DNA of 48,672 nucleotides from Fibrobacter sp. UWH6 (GTDB taxonomy: Bacteria; Fibrobacterota; Fibrobacteria; Fibrobacterales; Fibrobacteraceae), in contig NZ_FRAX01000022.1 of NCBI RefSeq assembly GCF_900142465.1, positions 1-48,672 of the forward strand. Reading direction: 5' to 3'. This document shows, one piece after another, positions 33,508-42,653 of this stretch. The translations under genes and the position numbers were made by a program. The notes below the pieces were generated by a model that had not been told where the DNA came from, did no database searches, and saw only the letters and a list, made by a program, of their open reading frames with translations. Positions within the stretch are counted from its first letter, which is position 1. Every line of letters begins with the position of its first letter.

Positions 33508-34998
33508 ATGTCCACTGAAACAATCATCGCCATCGTTGGTGTGCTTGTCTTACTTTTCATCATCCTGTTCTTTGCCGCCTATATCAAGGCTGCACCGGAT
33601 GAAGCCGTGATTGTATCTGGTATCCAGAAACAGCCTCGTGTTATCATTGGTCGCGCAGGTTTTTGCATTCCGTTCTTTGAACGTGCGGATCACCTGAGTT
33701 TGCAGCTTATTCCTATTGACGTGAAGACTCGTAATGCAGTCCCTACTTCTGATTACATCAATGTGGTTGTTGATGCTGTCGTGAACGTGAAGATTTCTGA
33801 CGATCCTTCGAGGCTTAGGGCCTCTGCCCAGAACTTCTTGAACAAGAAGCCCGAACAGATCAAGGATATGGTGGTCGACGTTCTTGAAGGTAACATGCGT
33901 GAAATCGTGGGCCAGATGAAGCTGGTTGATATGGTGAGCGACCGTAAGCAGGTTTCTGAACGCGTCCTTGAAAATGCTATTCCGGATTTGGAAAAGCTGG
34001 GTATTATTGTGCAGACTTTCAATATCCAGAATTTTGCAGACAGCAATGGTGTTATCGAAAACTTGGGCGTAGACAAGACTGTGGCTATCCGCAAGGCAGC
34101 CGCCATTTCTAAGGCTAATGCTGAACGTGATATTAGTGTTGCCCAGTCTCAGGCCAAGAAGGAAGCTAACGATGCTGCTGTTGCCGCTGACCTGGAAATT
34201 GCTCAGAAGCAAAATGATCTGGCAGTGAAGAAGGCTAACCTGCAAAAGATTTCTGATACGGAACAGGCTATTGCTGATGCTGCCTATAAAATCCAGGAAC
34301 AGAAGCAGCGTCGCGAAATTGAAATTGCCAATGCCGAAGCAAACATCGCTAAGCAGGAAAAGGAAATTGAAGTTCGCGAAAAGATGGTGGCTGTCCGCCA
34401 GAAGGAACTGGAAGCTGAAATTCAGAAGAAGGCCGAAGCTGAACGCCAGGCCATGATTCAGAAGTCTGAAGCCGACTTGTTCCAGCAACAGAAGGATGCT
34501 GAAGCAACCCGTTACACCGAGGAACAGCGCGCCGTGGCAATCACCAAGGTGGCAGAAGCAGAAAAGCAAAAGGCATTCGCTGAAGCAGCTGCTATCAAGG
34601 CCAAAGGTGAAGCTGAAGCAGACGCCGTGAAGGCCAAGGGTATTGCAGAAGCTGAAGCTCTGGACAAGAAGGCTGAAGCCATGAAGAAGTATGGTGAGGC
34701 CGCTCGTCAGGAAATGCAGCTGAAGACCTTGGAAAAATTCTTTGAACAGCTCCCTGCTGTGGCAAGCAACATCGCAAAGCCCATGGAAAAGATTGGAAGC
34801 ATCACTATGTACGGCGAAGGCAATACCGCCAAGCTTACAGAAGATATTACCAAGACTCTTTCTCAGATCACCAACGGTCTTACCGATTCCGTAGGTATCG
34901 ACTTGAAGACCATTGTGGGCAGCATGTTCGGTGCAAAGCTTGCAGGTGTGGGTGGTGTCAAGCAGATTGCTGAAGAAAAGAAAGATTCCGACAAGTAA
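33508..34998 (+). CDS. Flotillin-like SPFH/band-7 membrane protein
   Basis: A 496-residue protein: N-terminal membrane helix (~5-26), SPFH/band-7 domain (~30-200; AAPDEAVIVSG, RAGFCIPFFERADHLSLQLIPID), then a long Ala/Glu-rich coiled coil (~200-410) with the repeated AEAEA-type heptads typical of flotillins, and a Gly-rich C-terminal part. Flotillins (FloT/YqiK type) form oligomeric scaffolds in membrane microdomains. The usual NfeD partner gene is not adjacent. A strong AAAGGAG ribosome site lies 10 bases before the ATG, and a hairpin terminator follows. Probably a single-gene unit. Confidence 0.9.
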   Translation: MSTETIIAIVGVLVLLFIILFFAAYIKAAPDEAVIVSGIQKQPRVIIGRAGFCIPFFERADHLSLQLIPIDVKTRNAVPTSDYINVVVDAVVNVKISDDPSRLRASAQNFLNKKPEQIKDMVVDVLEGNMREIVGQMKLVDMVSDRKQVSERVLENAIPDLEKLGIIVQTFNIQNFADSNGVIENLGVDKTVAIRKAAAISKANAERDISVAQSQAKKEANDAAVAADLEIAQKQNDLAVKKANLQKISDTEQAIADAAYKIQEQKQRREIEIANAEANIAKQEKEIEVREKMVAVRQKELEAEIQKKAEAERQAMIQKSEADLFQQQKDAEATRYTEEQRAVAITKVAEAEKQKAFAEAAAIKAKGEAEADAVKAKGIAEAEALDKKAEAMKKYGEAARQEMQLKTLEKFFEQLPAVASNIAKPMEKIGSITMYGEGNTAKLTEDITKTLSQITNGLTDSVGIDLKTIVGSMFGAKLAGVGGVKQIAEEKKDSDK

Positions 34999-35016
34999 TC
35001 AAAAACGTTAAACACA

Positions 35017-35047
35017 AAACGCGACCTCATTGAGGTCGCGTTTCTTG
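35017..35047. terminator. Terminator after the flotillin gene, possibly bidirectional
   Basis: A 13-bp perfect dyad, AAACGCGACCTCA (35017-35029) with TGAGGTCGCGTTT (35031-35043), has T-rich sequence to the right and A-rich sequence to the left. It lies between convergent genes. Confidence 0.8.
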
Positions 35048-35061
35048 TAGTTCATATTTTT

Positions 35062-35859
35062 TTACTTCTTGTCCAATCTTTCGTTGATCTTCTTCTGGAG
35101 TTCCTTCAGGTGCCAACGTCCACGTTTGTCTTCCAGGAAGTAGCTGGTACGAACGCCTCTTGCAAGGCCGCGGTCGATCAGGTCCAGGGCGTCGGCGTAA
35201 CGCTTCTGGTCAAATCTCAAATCCGCCAGGAAGTAATAGTTGTACAGGTCCTTGGGGTTCTGCTGCAGGGCCATGGTCAGGTACTTGTCCGCCAGCTTCT
35301 TGTCGGGCCATGAAAGCACCAGGGGAACATAGGGCAGCATAAAGTGGGCCCTGCCTAGAATCTGCCAGTCTTCGGCTGCGGTAGAAACGTCGCGGACAAT
35401 GTTGGCTACGCCGTCCTTCACAGAGGCGAGAGCTCCGCGTTCATTACCCCACATAGAAATGGCCGACGCGTACACATGGGCGATTTCCTTGTTCTTGGGG
35501 AATTGCCTGTAGGCGTTTTCGCTGATGGTCTTCAGGCTGTCCAGTTTCTGCTTACGCTTGCTCTTGTCGAAGTGAACGAATCGGAAACTGAAGAAAAGAC
35601 TCTTGGTCAAACCTTCGGTCGCAGCCTCGAGAACGGAGGAGTCTGCCATGGCGGCACGATACTTCTCGATCATCAGGTTAGCATTCTTCTTGTCTGCTTT
35701 ATCCCCATTGGCGCGTTCGGCGCGAGCGGTGAAACAGGAATCCGCGATACGCAAATCCTCTTTACCGTTGTAGCCGGCGTTGGCCACACCTGTAGAATCC
35801 GCGAAACCAAAGGTCGCAGAAATCGCAATCATCAGTAATGTGGCGAAGAACTTATTCAT
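35062..35859 (-). CDS. Periplasmic TPR-like protein, hypothetical
   Basis: A 265-residue protein with a signal peptide (MNKFFATLLMIAISATFGFA, cleavage about residue 20) and a helical body resembling tetratricopeptide repeats, clearest at the C-terminal end (NPKDLYNYYFLADLRFDQKRYADALDLIDRGLARG). The family is typical of envelope or outer-membrane assembly scaffolds. No enzyme motif is visible. Its ATG overlaps the stop of the 47-codon gene upstream (ATGA), implying coupled translation. It converges on the flotillin gene across a terminator. Confidence 0.72.
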   Translation of the reverse strand: MNKFFATLLMIAISATFGFADSTGVANAGYNGKEDLRIADSCFTARAERANGDKADKKNANLMIEKYRAAMADSSVLEAATEGLTKSLFFSFRFVHFDKSKRKQKLDSLKTISENAYRQFPKNKEIAHVYASAISMWGNERGALASVKDGVANIVRDVSTAAEDWQILGRAHFMLPYVPLVLSWPDKKLADKYLTMALQQNPKDLYNYYFLADLRFDQKRYADALDLIDRGLARGVRTSYFLEDKRGRWHLKELQKKINERLDKK

Positions 35860-35999
35860 ACCTTCCAGTTCTGCAGCAGCTTGTTCAGCTGGGCAATGCG
35901 GGATTTTTCTTCATCGGTGCCGTGGTAGGTCTTGAACAAGAGATACCGATACTCCATTAGAGCGGTGCGAATCAGAACTTTTTCTTCTTTCTTTAACAT
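35856..35999 (-). CDS. Small 47-residue protein, coupled to the TPR gene
   Basis: A short reading frame from the ATG at 35999 to the TGA at 35856: MLKKEEKVLIRTALMEYRYL followed by a polar, helical remainder ending LNKLLQNWKV. It is charged and helical with no signal or membrane segment. The 4-bp ATGA overlap with the next gene and the sensible amino-acid composition support it. No clear ribosome site precedes it, and no family is recognised. Confidence 0.55.
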   Translation of the reverse strand: MLKKEEKVLIRTALMEYRYLLFKTYHGTDEEKSRIAQLNKLLQNWKV

Positions 36000-36074
36000 A
36001 TACAGTTTGCGATATTGGGTAAGCGGGATTTGGGAACTTGCGTTCCCGTACCGCTAACTTTAAAAAGAATGGAA

Positions 36075-37412
36075 TTACTTGTGGCCCTTGCCCTTGCCGG
36101 AGAAGTAGTCCTGCTGACGGGTCATACCGAGAACAGCGTGCCACAGGGTTCCGTTGGGGTTGATCTTCTTACGTTCGTTGACAGCATATTCGATAGGAAC
36201 ATGAGAGAACACATTGTTCATGCTGCCGACGACCATGTCGGTCTTACCGGCCATACCAGCGTGTACGGCGGCTTCAGCCAGCTGGAAGCAGAAGATGGCG
36301 TCGGTGCCCTTTGCCGGGGTGCTGCGGACCATGTAGCTGGGGTCGAAGTACTTGATGTTGATTTCCTTGCCCACGTTCTTGAAGTGTTCCTTGATCTTTC
36401 GGGTAAGGAATTCACCAATGTCGTTCTTCAGGATGTTGCCGCTGGCGTCCTTGCGTTCGGGCTGGTCGTTGAACAGTTCCTGGCCGGCGCCTTCGGCCAC
36501 AGCGATCACGGCGTGAGTCTTGCCGTTGTCGTAGCGGCTTTCAAGAGCCTTGCAGAGACCTTCCAGAGTAAAGGGAACTTCGGGAACCAGGCAGATGTTC
36601 ACCACGGTGGTGGCGAGTGCTGCGTATGCTGCGATGAAGCCGGAGTCGCGACCCATGAGTTTTACCAGGCCAAGACCGTTGAATGCACCGTTTGCTTCGT
36701 TATGGGCGCAGGTGATAACGTCGGTAGCACTGAGAACTGCTGTTTCGAAACCGAAGGTTCTGTCGATCAGGTTCAAGTCGTTATCAATAGTCTTGGGAAT
36801 GCCGATAACGGAAATCGGCTGCTTACGCTTTTTAACTTCTTCGGCAATATCGTGGGCGCCGCGGAGGGTGCCGTCACCGCCGATACAGAAAAGCACGTTG
36901 ATGTTGAGGCGCATCAAGGTGTCCACCATGACGGCTGCGTCCTGGTTACCGCGGGAGCTACCGAGAATGGTGCCGCCGTCTTCCTGGATGGCGTCAACCA
37001 CATCCGGGTTCAGAACCTTGGGAGAATAACCGTACTGCGGGTTGAGACCGCGGTAACCGTAAGGGATACCGAAAATGTTGCGGACACCGTAATCAAACCA
37101 CAGAGTCTGTACGAGGCCCTTGATCACGCTGTTGAGGCCGGGGCAGAGGCCGCCGCAGGTCACGATGCCTGCACGGGTCCAGGCCGGGTCGTGGAAAATG
37201 GTTTCGCGGGGGCCGGCAGCTTCCAGGCTGGGGACCGGGGTGTTGGTTTCGTAGAAGTGCTTCAGACGGTTTACGTCGGTAGTAAGGCTAACCTGTTCGC
37301 TATCAGAAGTGAACTGGATTCCCTTCATGGGGGACTTCAGAGTTCCCACGCCAACGGTTTCAATAGAAAGATCATATTCAGACGGATTCTGCAGAATATC
37401 TTCTTGAGTCAT
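36075..37412 (-). CDS. 6-phosphofructokinase, long (TP0108-like) clade
   Basis: A 445-residue phosphofructokinase-fold enzyme catalysing the committing step of glycolysis. It has an N-terminal extension of about 80 residues before the core motif VTCGGLCPGLN. Then come YGYRGL, LGSSRG, the GGDGT nucleotide motif, PKTIDNDL with catalytic Asp, the GFETA motif and MGRDSGFIA. The Gly after GGD points to ATP as phosphoryl donor, whereas PPi enzymes have Asp there; the Lys in PKTIDND is shared with the PPi and long-clade enzymes. ATP use is thus likely but not certain. An AAAGGGAT ribosome site precedes the ATG at 37412. It is apparently a single-gene unit. Confidence 0.9.
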   Translation of the reverse strand: MTQEDILQNPSEYDLSIETVGVGTLKSPMKGIQFTSDSEQVSLTTDVNRLKHFYETNTPVPSLEAAGPRETIFHDPAWTRAGIVTCGGLCPGLNSVIKGLVQTLWFDYGVRNIFGIPYGYRGLNPQYGYSPKVLNPDVVDAIQEDGGTILGSSRGNQDAAVMVDTLMRLNINVLFCIGGDGTLRGAHDIAEEVKKRKQPISVIGIPKTIDNDLNLIDRTFGFETAVLSATDVITCAHNEANGAFNGLGLVKLMGRDSGFIAAYAALATTVVNICLVPEVPFTLEGLCKALESRYDNGKTHAVIAVAEGAGQELFNDQPERKDASGNILKNDIGEFLTRKIKEHFKNVGKEINIKYFDPSYMVRSTPAKGTDAIFCFQLAEAAVHAGMAGKTDMVVGSMNNVFSHVPIEYAVNERKKINPNGTLWHAVLGMTRQQDYFSGKGKGHK

Positions 37413-37547
37413 ACTAGCATCCCTTTATGGTTGCTGGGTTATACAGCTTGCCCTTGTACTTAAAAAATACATAAAAGCGGAAGCCGCGACAAAAGGCTTG
37501 CTTTCTAGCACGGCTGAGCAGCAGTATTTTCTGCAAAAAATACATTA

Positions 37548-37577
37548 TTAAGTTCGCAAAAAATGTTGCAAACTTAA
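37548..37577. repeat. 12-bp inverted repeat between the phosphofructokinase and kinase genes
   Basis: TTAAGTTCGCAA (37548-37559) and TTGCAAACTTAA (37566-37577) pair with a single mismatch across a 6-base spacer. On the minus strand a T-run follows about 6 bases on. It may terminate the two-component operon, or act as an operator upstream of the phosphofructokinase gene. Confidence 0.5.
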
Positions 37578-37602
37578 GTTTTATCGGTAACAAATTATTT
37601 AA

Positions 37603-39471
37603 CTAAAGGTCCAGCGGCGGGAAGTGAATCTTGGTGCGCAAACCGGGATTTGCGTTTTCCAGTTCGATCTTCAGGTTGGTCAGGGTGCAGAGCTTCTTGA
37701 CCATGGAAAGACCGATACCTGTTCCACTTGTCTGGCGGGTCATTTCGTTTTCGACGCGGTAGAATTCCTGGAACACCTTCTTCATTTCGGAGGCAGGAAT
37801 ACCGGGGCCGAAGTCACGGACCGCAAGGTACATGTCAGTACCCTTGATGGCCAATTCGATATTGATCATCTTGTAGTCCGACTTCTTGCTGAACTTCAGG
37901 GAATTGTCCACCAGGTTCATCAGAATCTGCATAATGGCATCGCGGTCAATTAGCAATGCGATGTTGCTTGCATCCGTATCCGAAGAAACGGTCAGCTCGA
38001 AACCCTGCTTTTCTACGTTCTTGCTGTAGGTGGCGATAAAGTCGTCTAGCACAGCCTTGGGGCGTTCCCTGCGTAGCTGCACGTTCCAGCGGTTGCCATC
38101 CAGTTTTGAAAGGTTCAGCACATTCTGGATCAGTCGGGAAAGTCTGTCGGCTTCGCTGGCGATCTGGTTATAATACTTCTGTCGTTTCTCGTCGCTGACC
38201 ACCCAGGAATTCTGCAGGAGTTCCGCATACATCTTGATGGCGGTAAGAGGCGTTTTCAGCTCGTGGGTAATTGCAGAAACGAAGTCCTGACGCTTGGTGG
38301 CCAGAGCCATCTTACTTTGGATGAAACGGTAGATGGTCCAGAGGGCGATTGCGATAAAGATCAGCAGGATGATTCCCGAAATCAGGGTGACCATGCTTCC
38401 GATGTTCGTCGCTTCGCTGGCGAACATAGAGAATCGAATGCTATCGTAGGGCTTGGCTAAGAAGAAGAACTTCTTCAGGTAATGGGAAGATGTTCTACGA
38501 CCGATGGTAGAAATCGTCTGACCGTTCAGGGAAATTTCGATGGCGTAAGGGGAATAGACGTAGTCTTTTAGTTTGTCCTGAGCGATAAAGTTCAGGTAAC
38601 GGAACATGTCTACGGCAAAACCCTGAATAACGGGCATCTTACCGATAAGGATTCGTCTGTAGAAGACGATCGTATCGTTAATGGCCCTTGCCTGGAAGTT
38701 GGAAATGTCGACGTTGGTATTTGCCCCGGAGAATGCCAGCAGGTCCGTCTGCAGAGTGGAGTCATCCTTCTGGGTTTCGGCGATATAGGTGATAGCTTCG
38801 TCTTCCGATGTGGTTTCCGTTCTCACGGGGAGGGCGAAGTCGGGCATTTCATCGTACAGCTGGTCGATGGTTTCCGTGGAGTCCATCATCTGGGTGGCTC
38901 GCTTGGGAAGACCGTTCTTGATGTCCAGGGTGTCCAGGAGGTGCTGAATCTGGTCGCGGGTCTTTTTACGTTCTTCGCGGTGGTCGAACAGCGCGTTGTC
39001 CCAGATGGACTTGCCGATAAGGGTTGTTGTATCCGGGTAGAACGGTGTAAGCAGATCTCCGTTATGGGAAATCTGGAAGTGACCAATCAAGCCTTTGGTA
39101 CATTGATAGTTGGGGTCGTATTCGCAGAACGGACCGATGCGGTCGGGGAATACGAAAAAGTCAGAGAGCAGGCTTCCGCTTCCGCCAATGACGGCAATGG
39201 AGTTCAAGATGCCGTAGGCTTTATAGGAACGGCGGTTTTCCTGGTTCAGGTCCTGCAACAAGGCAAGTTCAAACGTGGAAAAGGCCTTCTGGATATCTTC
39301 CTGGACGTTGCGTTCGTTAAGGTCTCGAGCCTGACGGTAAGACTGCACGAATATGATCGTCAGCGGAACTGCGATAATCAGGAAAATGGAAATAAACACC
39401 AGGCGTTCCTTGATGACCGCCTGGTGCTTTTTAACGTATGAGAGAGCTTCTTTGAGACTTATCTTTCGCAT
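37603..39471 (-). CDS. Sensor histidine kinase of a two-component pair
   Basis: A 622-residue membrane kinase. A first helix lies at ~23-44, then a ~300-residue extracytoplasmic sensor region, then a second helix (~352-375). HisKA carries His403 in THELKTPL. The HATPase has NLVDNSLKFS (N-box), RDFGPGIP (G1) and GTGIGLSMVKKLC (G2). All catalytic motifs are intact. The sensor region matches no family I recognise. Its start overlaps the 3' end of the response-regulator gene by 13 bp, so the two form an operon in the order regulator then kinase. Its target genes cannot be read from the window; the outer-membrane protein just upstream is one candidate. Confidence 0.9.
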   Translation of the reverse strand: MRKISLKEALSYVKKHQAVIKERLVFISIFLIIAVPLTIIFVQSYRQARDLNERNVQEDIQKAFSTFELALLQDLNQENRRSYKAYGILNSIAVIGGSGSLLSDFFVFPDRIGPFCEYDPNYQCTKGLIGHFQISHNGDLLTPFYPDTTTLIGKSIWDNALFDHREERKKTRDQIQHLLDTLDIKNGLPKRATQMMDSTETIDQLYDEMPDFALPVRTETTSEDEAITYIAETQKDDSTLQTDLLAFSGANTNVDISNFQARAINDTIVFYRRILIGKMPVIQGFAVDMFRYLNFIAQDKLKDYVYSPYAIEISLNGQTISTIGRRTSSHYLKKFFFLAKPYDSIRFSMFASEATNIGSMVTLISGIILLIFIAIALWTIYRFIQSKMALATKRQDFVSAITHELKTPLTAIKMYAELLQNSWVVSDEKRQKYYNQIASEADRLSRLIQNVLNLSKLDGNRWNVQLRRERPKAVLDDFIATYSKNVEKQGFELTVSSDTDASNIALLIDRDAIMQILMNLVDNSLKFSKKSDYKMINIELAIKGTDMYLAVRDFGPGIPASEMKKVFQEFYRVENEMTRQTSGTGIGLSMVKKLCTLTNLKIELENANPGLRTKIHFPPLDL

Positions 39472-40181
39472 TCGGGTGCAGAGCGCATCTGATAGCCTTC
39501 ACCGCGGAAGGTCACCAGCAGTTTCGGGTGAGAAGGATCGTCTTCAATCTTCTTGCGGAGCTTGGTGATGTGGATGTCCACGGTACGGGTATCCACGGAT
39601 TCAGCATTTTCGTAACCCCAGACCTTGCGGAGCAGTTCGGAACGGGGAACGGCGTGGTCGCGGTTAGTCCACAAGTATTCGAGAATTTCGATTTCCTTGC
39701 GGGTAAATGCCAGTTCTTCGTCACCGCGGGTACCGGTGTATTCGCGGAAGTTCACCTTGAGGTTACCGGCAACAAGCTTGCCTTCGTTTTCCATGCTCTG
39801 ACGGCTACGGCGGAGCACTGCTTCGATACGGGCCAGGAGCATGGGAACAGAGAACGGCTTCGGAATATAGTCGTCAGCACCGAACTTGAGACCGTTGATG
39901 ATGTCTTCGTCGGCATTCTTTGCAGAAAGGATGATGATGGGCAGGCTCTTGTCCTGTTCGCGGATCTTGTCGCAAACGGTAAAGCCGTCCATGCCCGGGA
40001 GCATCAGGTCCAGAAGTACAAGACCGTACTGGCCGGTCAGGGCTTCTGCGAGGCCGTCTTCGCCGTTGATTACGTGCTTGACGCGGTAGCCATTCAGCTC
40101 GCAGAGGTCGATGAGGCCTTCTGCGATGGCGATTTCGTCTTCGATAATGAGAATGTTTGTGCTGCTAGTATTCTGAGTCAT
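39459..40181 (-). CDS. OmpR/PhoB-family response regulator
   Basis: A 240-residue regulator. The receiver domain (~8-122) has acidic EDE, phosphoacceptor Asp58 (LLDLMLPGMDG), Ser in ILSAKN and Lys in PKPF. The C-terminal winged-helix DNA-binding domain (~135-235) shows the OmpR pattern FTRKEIEILEYLWTN, LLRKVWGY and VDTRTVDIHITKLRKKI, ending FRGEGYQM. It is controlled by the kinase encoded downstream with a 13-bp overlap. DNA targets are unknown. Confidence 0.93.
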   Translation of the reverse strand: MTQNTSSTNILIIEDEIAIAEGLIDLCELNGYRVKHVINGEDGLAEALTGQYGLVLLDLMLPGMDGFTVCDKIREQDKSLPIIILSAKNADEDIINGLKFGADDYIPKPFSVPMLLARIEAVLRRSRQSMENEGKLVAGNLKVNFREYTGTRGDEELAFTRKEIEILEYLWTNRDHAVPRSELLRKVWGYENAESVDTRTVDIHITKLRKKIEDDPSHPKLLVTFRGEGYQMRSAPECER

Positions 40182-40206
40182 CTATGTACCTAAAAAATTT
40201 GCCGAA

Positions 40207-41058
40207 TTAGATTGCGAGGCCCACACCCACTTCAACGGTCATGTTACCCGGATCGACTTCGCTGGGATAGTCGCCGCCGAAGTAGTACTTGAAGTTGGCG
40301 TATGCGGCAATGGGGATGATAGGGAGCTTGGCGCGCATACCCACCAGCACGTGGCCGCCGATAGAGGTGTTGAGGCCTTCGTCAAGAGCCTTGTCCTGGA
40401 TGTTGTGCTGTACGGTTTCACCCATGGTCTTTGCCTTTGCGTTGGCTTCCTGAATCTGCTGGTCTCTAGCTGCAGGATCGGTTTCTTTTGCTGCGCCCTT
40501 GTACAAATCTGCAAGTTCGCCAAGGTCGCCAACGACGTTTCCGACGATACCGGAGGTGAAGCTCTGGTTAAGCACGAAGGAGTTCATGTAATAGGTGATA
40601 CCGCCGCCGATGTAGGGGCGGATAATGGGCAGGGAAGTAATGGGGTAAGTGATGGAGAGGTCGCCGTTCATGGCTACGAACTTGGGGTTGGCCTTGCCGA
40701 AGGGGGTGCCGCCCAGTTCAATTTCCAGGGGGATTTCCTGGGAAGAACCATCTACCGGGTTGTTCACGAAAAGGCTTGCGTCGTAAGAACCGAACTGGAA
40801 GTTGACGGTAGCTTCAACGTCGATAATGGGGAGAATGTCTACCCACAGCTTGAAACCGAAACCCTGCATGGTGCCGTCAAAGCCGCCGTGCTGCAGGCTG
40901 ATACCGGTGTTGTCGTCAATTTTGGCGATGTCGGCAGGCTTGTCCATGCCCTTCATCTTGGTGCCAAAACCAGGTGCATAGTGACCACCGATACCGATAA
41001 TTGCAAAAGACTGGGAGGCGAGCAAGGCGCCTGCTGCAATAAGAGCCTTAAAATTCAT
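40207..41058 (-). CDS. Outer-membrane beta-barrel protein, hypothetical
   Basis: A 283-residue protein: signal peptide (~1-19, SFA-IIG), then alternating beta strands with many Gly and aromatic residues, consistent with a barrel of 8-12 strands (IIRPYIGGGITYYMNSFV; GHVLVGMRAKLPIIPIAAYANFKYYFGG). A central soluble insert of ~50 residues is helical and charged (ELADLYKGAAKETDPAARDQQIQEANAKAKTMG is in this part). The family could not be named with certainty. The start is preceded by AAGGAG. It lies 25 bp upstream of the response-regulator gene with no terminator between, so read-through into the two-component genes is possible. Confidence 0.75.
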   Translation of the reverse strand: MNFKALIAAGALLASQSFAIIGIGGHYAPGFGTKMKGMDKPADIAKIDDNTGISLQHGGFDGTMQGFGFKLWVDILPIIDVEATVNFQFGSYDASLFVNNPVDGSSQEIPLEIELGGTPFGKANPKFVAMNGDLSITYPITSLPIIRPYIGGGITYYMNSFVLNQSFTSGIVGNVVGDLGELADLYKGAAKETDPAARDQQIQEANAKAKTMGETVQHNIQDKALDEGLNTSIGGHVLVGMRAKLPIIPIAAYANFKYYFGGDYPSEVDPGNMTVEVGVGLAI

Positions 41059-41153
41059 ATCTACTCCTTAGAAAAGATTTTGGAATCAAACTAAATAATA
41101 TTTTCCAAAAAGCAAACCGCAAATTGGCCGAAATGCCTTTTTTAGAGGCTTTT

Positions 41154-42548
41154 TTAGCGAATAGCGGGGATAATCAGGAATACTTTCTGTCCGCGGGCAA
41201 CCTTCAGGTCCTTAAAGGTGTACTCTCCAGCGTATCCGCCGTTCATGCCGGTTGCCTTGACGGTCACGTTGTGGACGCCGGTTTCTACCGGGGTTCGGGA
41301 CATATAAATGGAATTGGGCATAAAGAGACCGATGCGCAGGTCGGCCTGTTCCAGCTGGCTCTGGGCCACATCGGTGCCAAGACTTGTCACTAAATTCAGG
41401 AGGACGTTGTCCGTCTTCATGGCCTTCTTGGCCTGCTGTGCGGCAATGGTTCGAAGGGTCACGCGAACGGCGGTACGGGTAATGGTGGTAGGCGTTTCTT
41501 CCTTGATGTTCTTGTCCAGTTCGGCGTTCACATCCATAATTTTTTCCGGAGAAAATCTCTGGCCGTCCACACTTACGTCAAAGCCCTTGACTCGCTGGGG
41601 CAGGGTCTTCTTTTCGGGGAGGGAGAATCCGATATGGAACGTCTCACCGTTTCCGCCGGAGACCGGCGGGGCTACCAGCGTGAAGGAACTGATTTTCCCG
41701 GTCTGCGAATCCTTGTAGTTTAGATGCATGACTCCGCCACTGACAAAAGTTCCGGACATGTACAGTTCACCGAGAATGGGGCTATGTCCGGCATAACCGA
41801 TAACGATAATTTCCTGCCCAAGTTCGCGTGCCTTGGAGGCTGTGGGAGTGGCTGCCAGGGGTTCGTGCTTCAGGTCTTTCAGGTTGTCGGCGCGGTCTGT
41901 GCGGCGCAGGTTCTCGTTGACGAATTCCCAAACTTCCTTGGGCATCTTGATATTGCCTTCGTCGAAGGCCTTCACGGCCTGAACGTAAGAAATGGCGGCA
42001 TCGTCGCTTTCACCTGCCAGGTCGTAAACCAGGCCGCAGAGGTAACGCAAAAAGCCGTTGTCGTTGACCTTTTCGTTATCCTTCTGGTAAAGTCTTTCCA
42101 AGGCTAGCTGGGCTCGCTTGACTTCAACCATGGCTCCGTCCACATCGCCCATGGCCAGGTAGTTCAAAATTTGCAGTTCGTGGAGCACCACAATTTCAAA
42201 GGGGCGGGCTCTGTAGGGGCGCACGTTGTCGTTGGTAACTACGGCTGCCGCTTCGTTGGTGACGGATCTTGTATAGAGGTCGTCGTAAATTTCTTCGGCC
42301 TTGTCCAGGTTCAGGGCGCTTTCCTTGAAGTCCCTGTTGTAATGGTGGAGGGTTCCCAGGTCGAAATAATAGAGGAACTGGCTGTTGGAACCGTACAGGT
42401 CCTTTTCTTCTTTCTTGACCTTGTGGATGGCTCCGTCGAAGCCGTCCTTTTCCAGGGCAGGGGCCAAGGCTTCGTAGCGGGTCATGGACTTGTTGGCGCA
42501 GGAGCAAAGCAAAAGGGCTGCGGCCAAGAGTAGTAAGAGACGTTTCAT
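41154..42548 (-). CDS. COG3014-family lipoprotein with TPR-like repeats
   Basis: A 464-residue lipoprotein with lipobox LCSC (probable lipidated Cys17). The N-terminal ~220 residues are TPR-like helices (YYFDLGTLHHYNRDFKESALNLDKAEEIYDDL; VVLHELQILNYLAMGDVDGAMVEVKRA). The C-terminal half is beta-rich with the GYAGHSPILGE motif typical of COG3014 proteins, whose role is unknown. An AAGGAACC stretch precedes the ATG. It lies between the PEGA-protein gene (a terminator intervenes) and the outer-membrane protein gene (95 bp). Confidence 0.82.
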   Translation of the reverse strand: MKRLLLLLAAALLLCSCANKSMTRYEALAPALEKDGFDGAIHKVKKEEKDLYGSNSQFLYYFDLGTLHHYNRDFKESALNLDKAEEIYDDLYTRSVTNEAAAVVTNDNVRPYRARPFEIVVLHELQILNYLAMGDVDGAMVEVKRAQLALERLYQKDNEKVNDNGFLRYLCGLVYDLAGESDDAAISYVQAVKAFDEGNIKMPKEVWEFVNENLRRTDRADNLKDLKHEPLAATPTASKARELGQEIIVIGYAGHSPILGELYMSGTFVSGGVMHLNYKDSQTGKISSFTLVAPPVSGGNGETFHIGFSLPEKKTLPQRVKGFDVSVDGQRFSPEKIMDVNAELDKNIKEETPTTITRTAVRVTLRTIAAQQAKKAMKTDNVLLNLVTSLGTDVAQSQLEQADLRIGLFMPNSIYMSRTPVETGVHNVTVKATGMNGGYAGEYTFKDLKVARGQKVFLIIPAIR

Positions 42549-42590
42549 TGTCGGTTCCTTCTTTGTTACTGCTGCAAATTTAATTTTTTT

Positions 42591-42623
42591 AAAACAAAAG
42601 AAGCCTGGCGGTTAAGCCAGGCC
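42591..42623 (-). terminator. Terminator of the PEGA-protein gene
   Basis: GCCTGGC (42603-42609) pairs with GCCAGGC (42616-42622). On the minus strand it is followed by TTCTTTTGTTTT. Confidence 0.8.
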
Positions 42624-42653
42624 TCCGTCAAACTTGGTGTCTGAAGTCGAAAA

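Noticed and set aside
36015-37463. 482-codon open frame opposite the phosphofructokinase gene
   Set aside because: Antisense shadow; the minus-strand gene shows all phosphofructokinase motifs.
41128-41158. Possible terminator after the COG3014 lipoprotein gene
   Set aside because: Only a 3-4 bp GCC/GGC stem with T-runs on both sides; not convincing in either direction.
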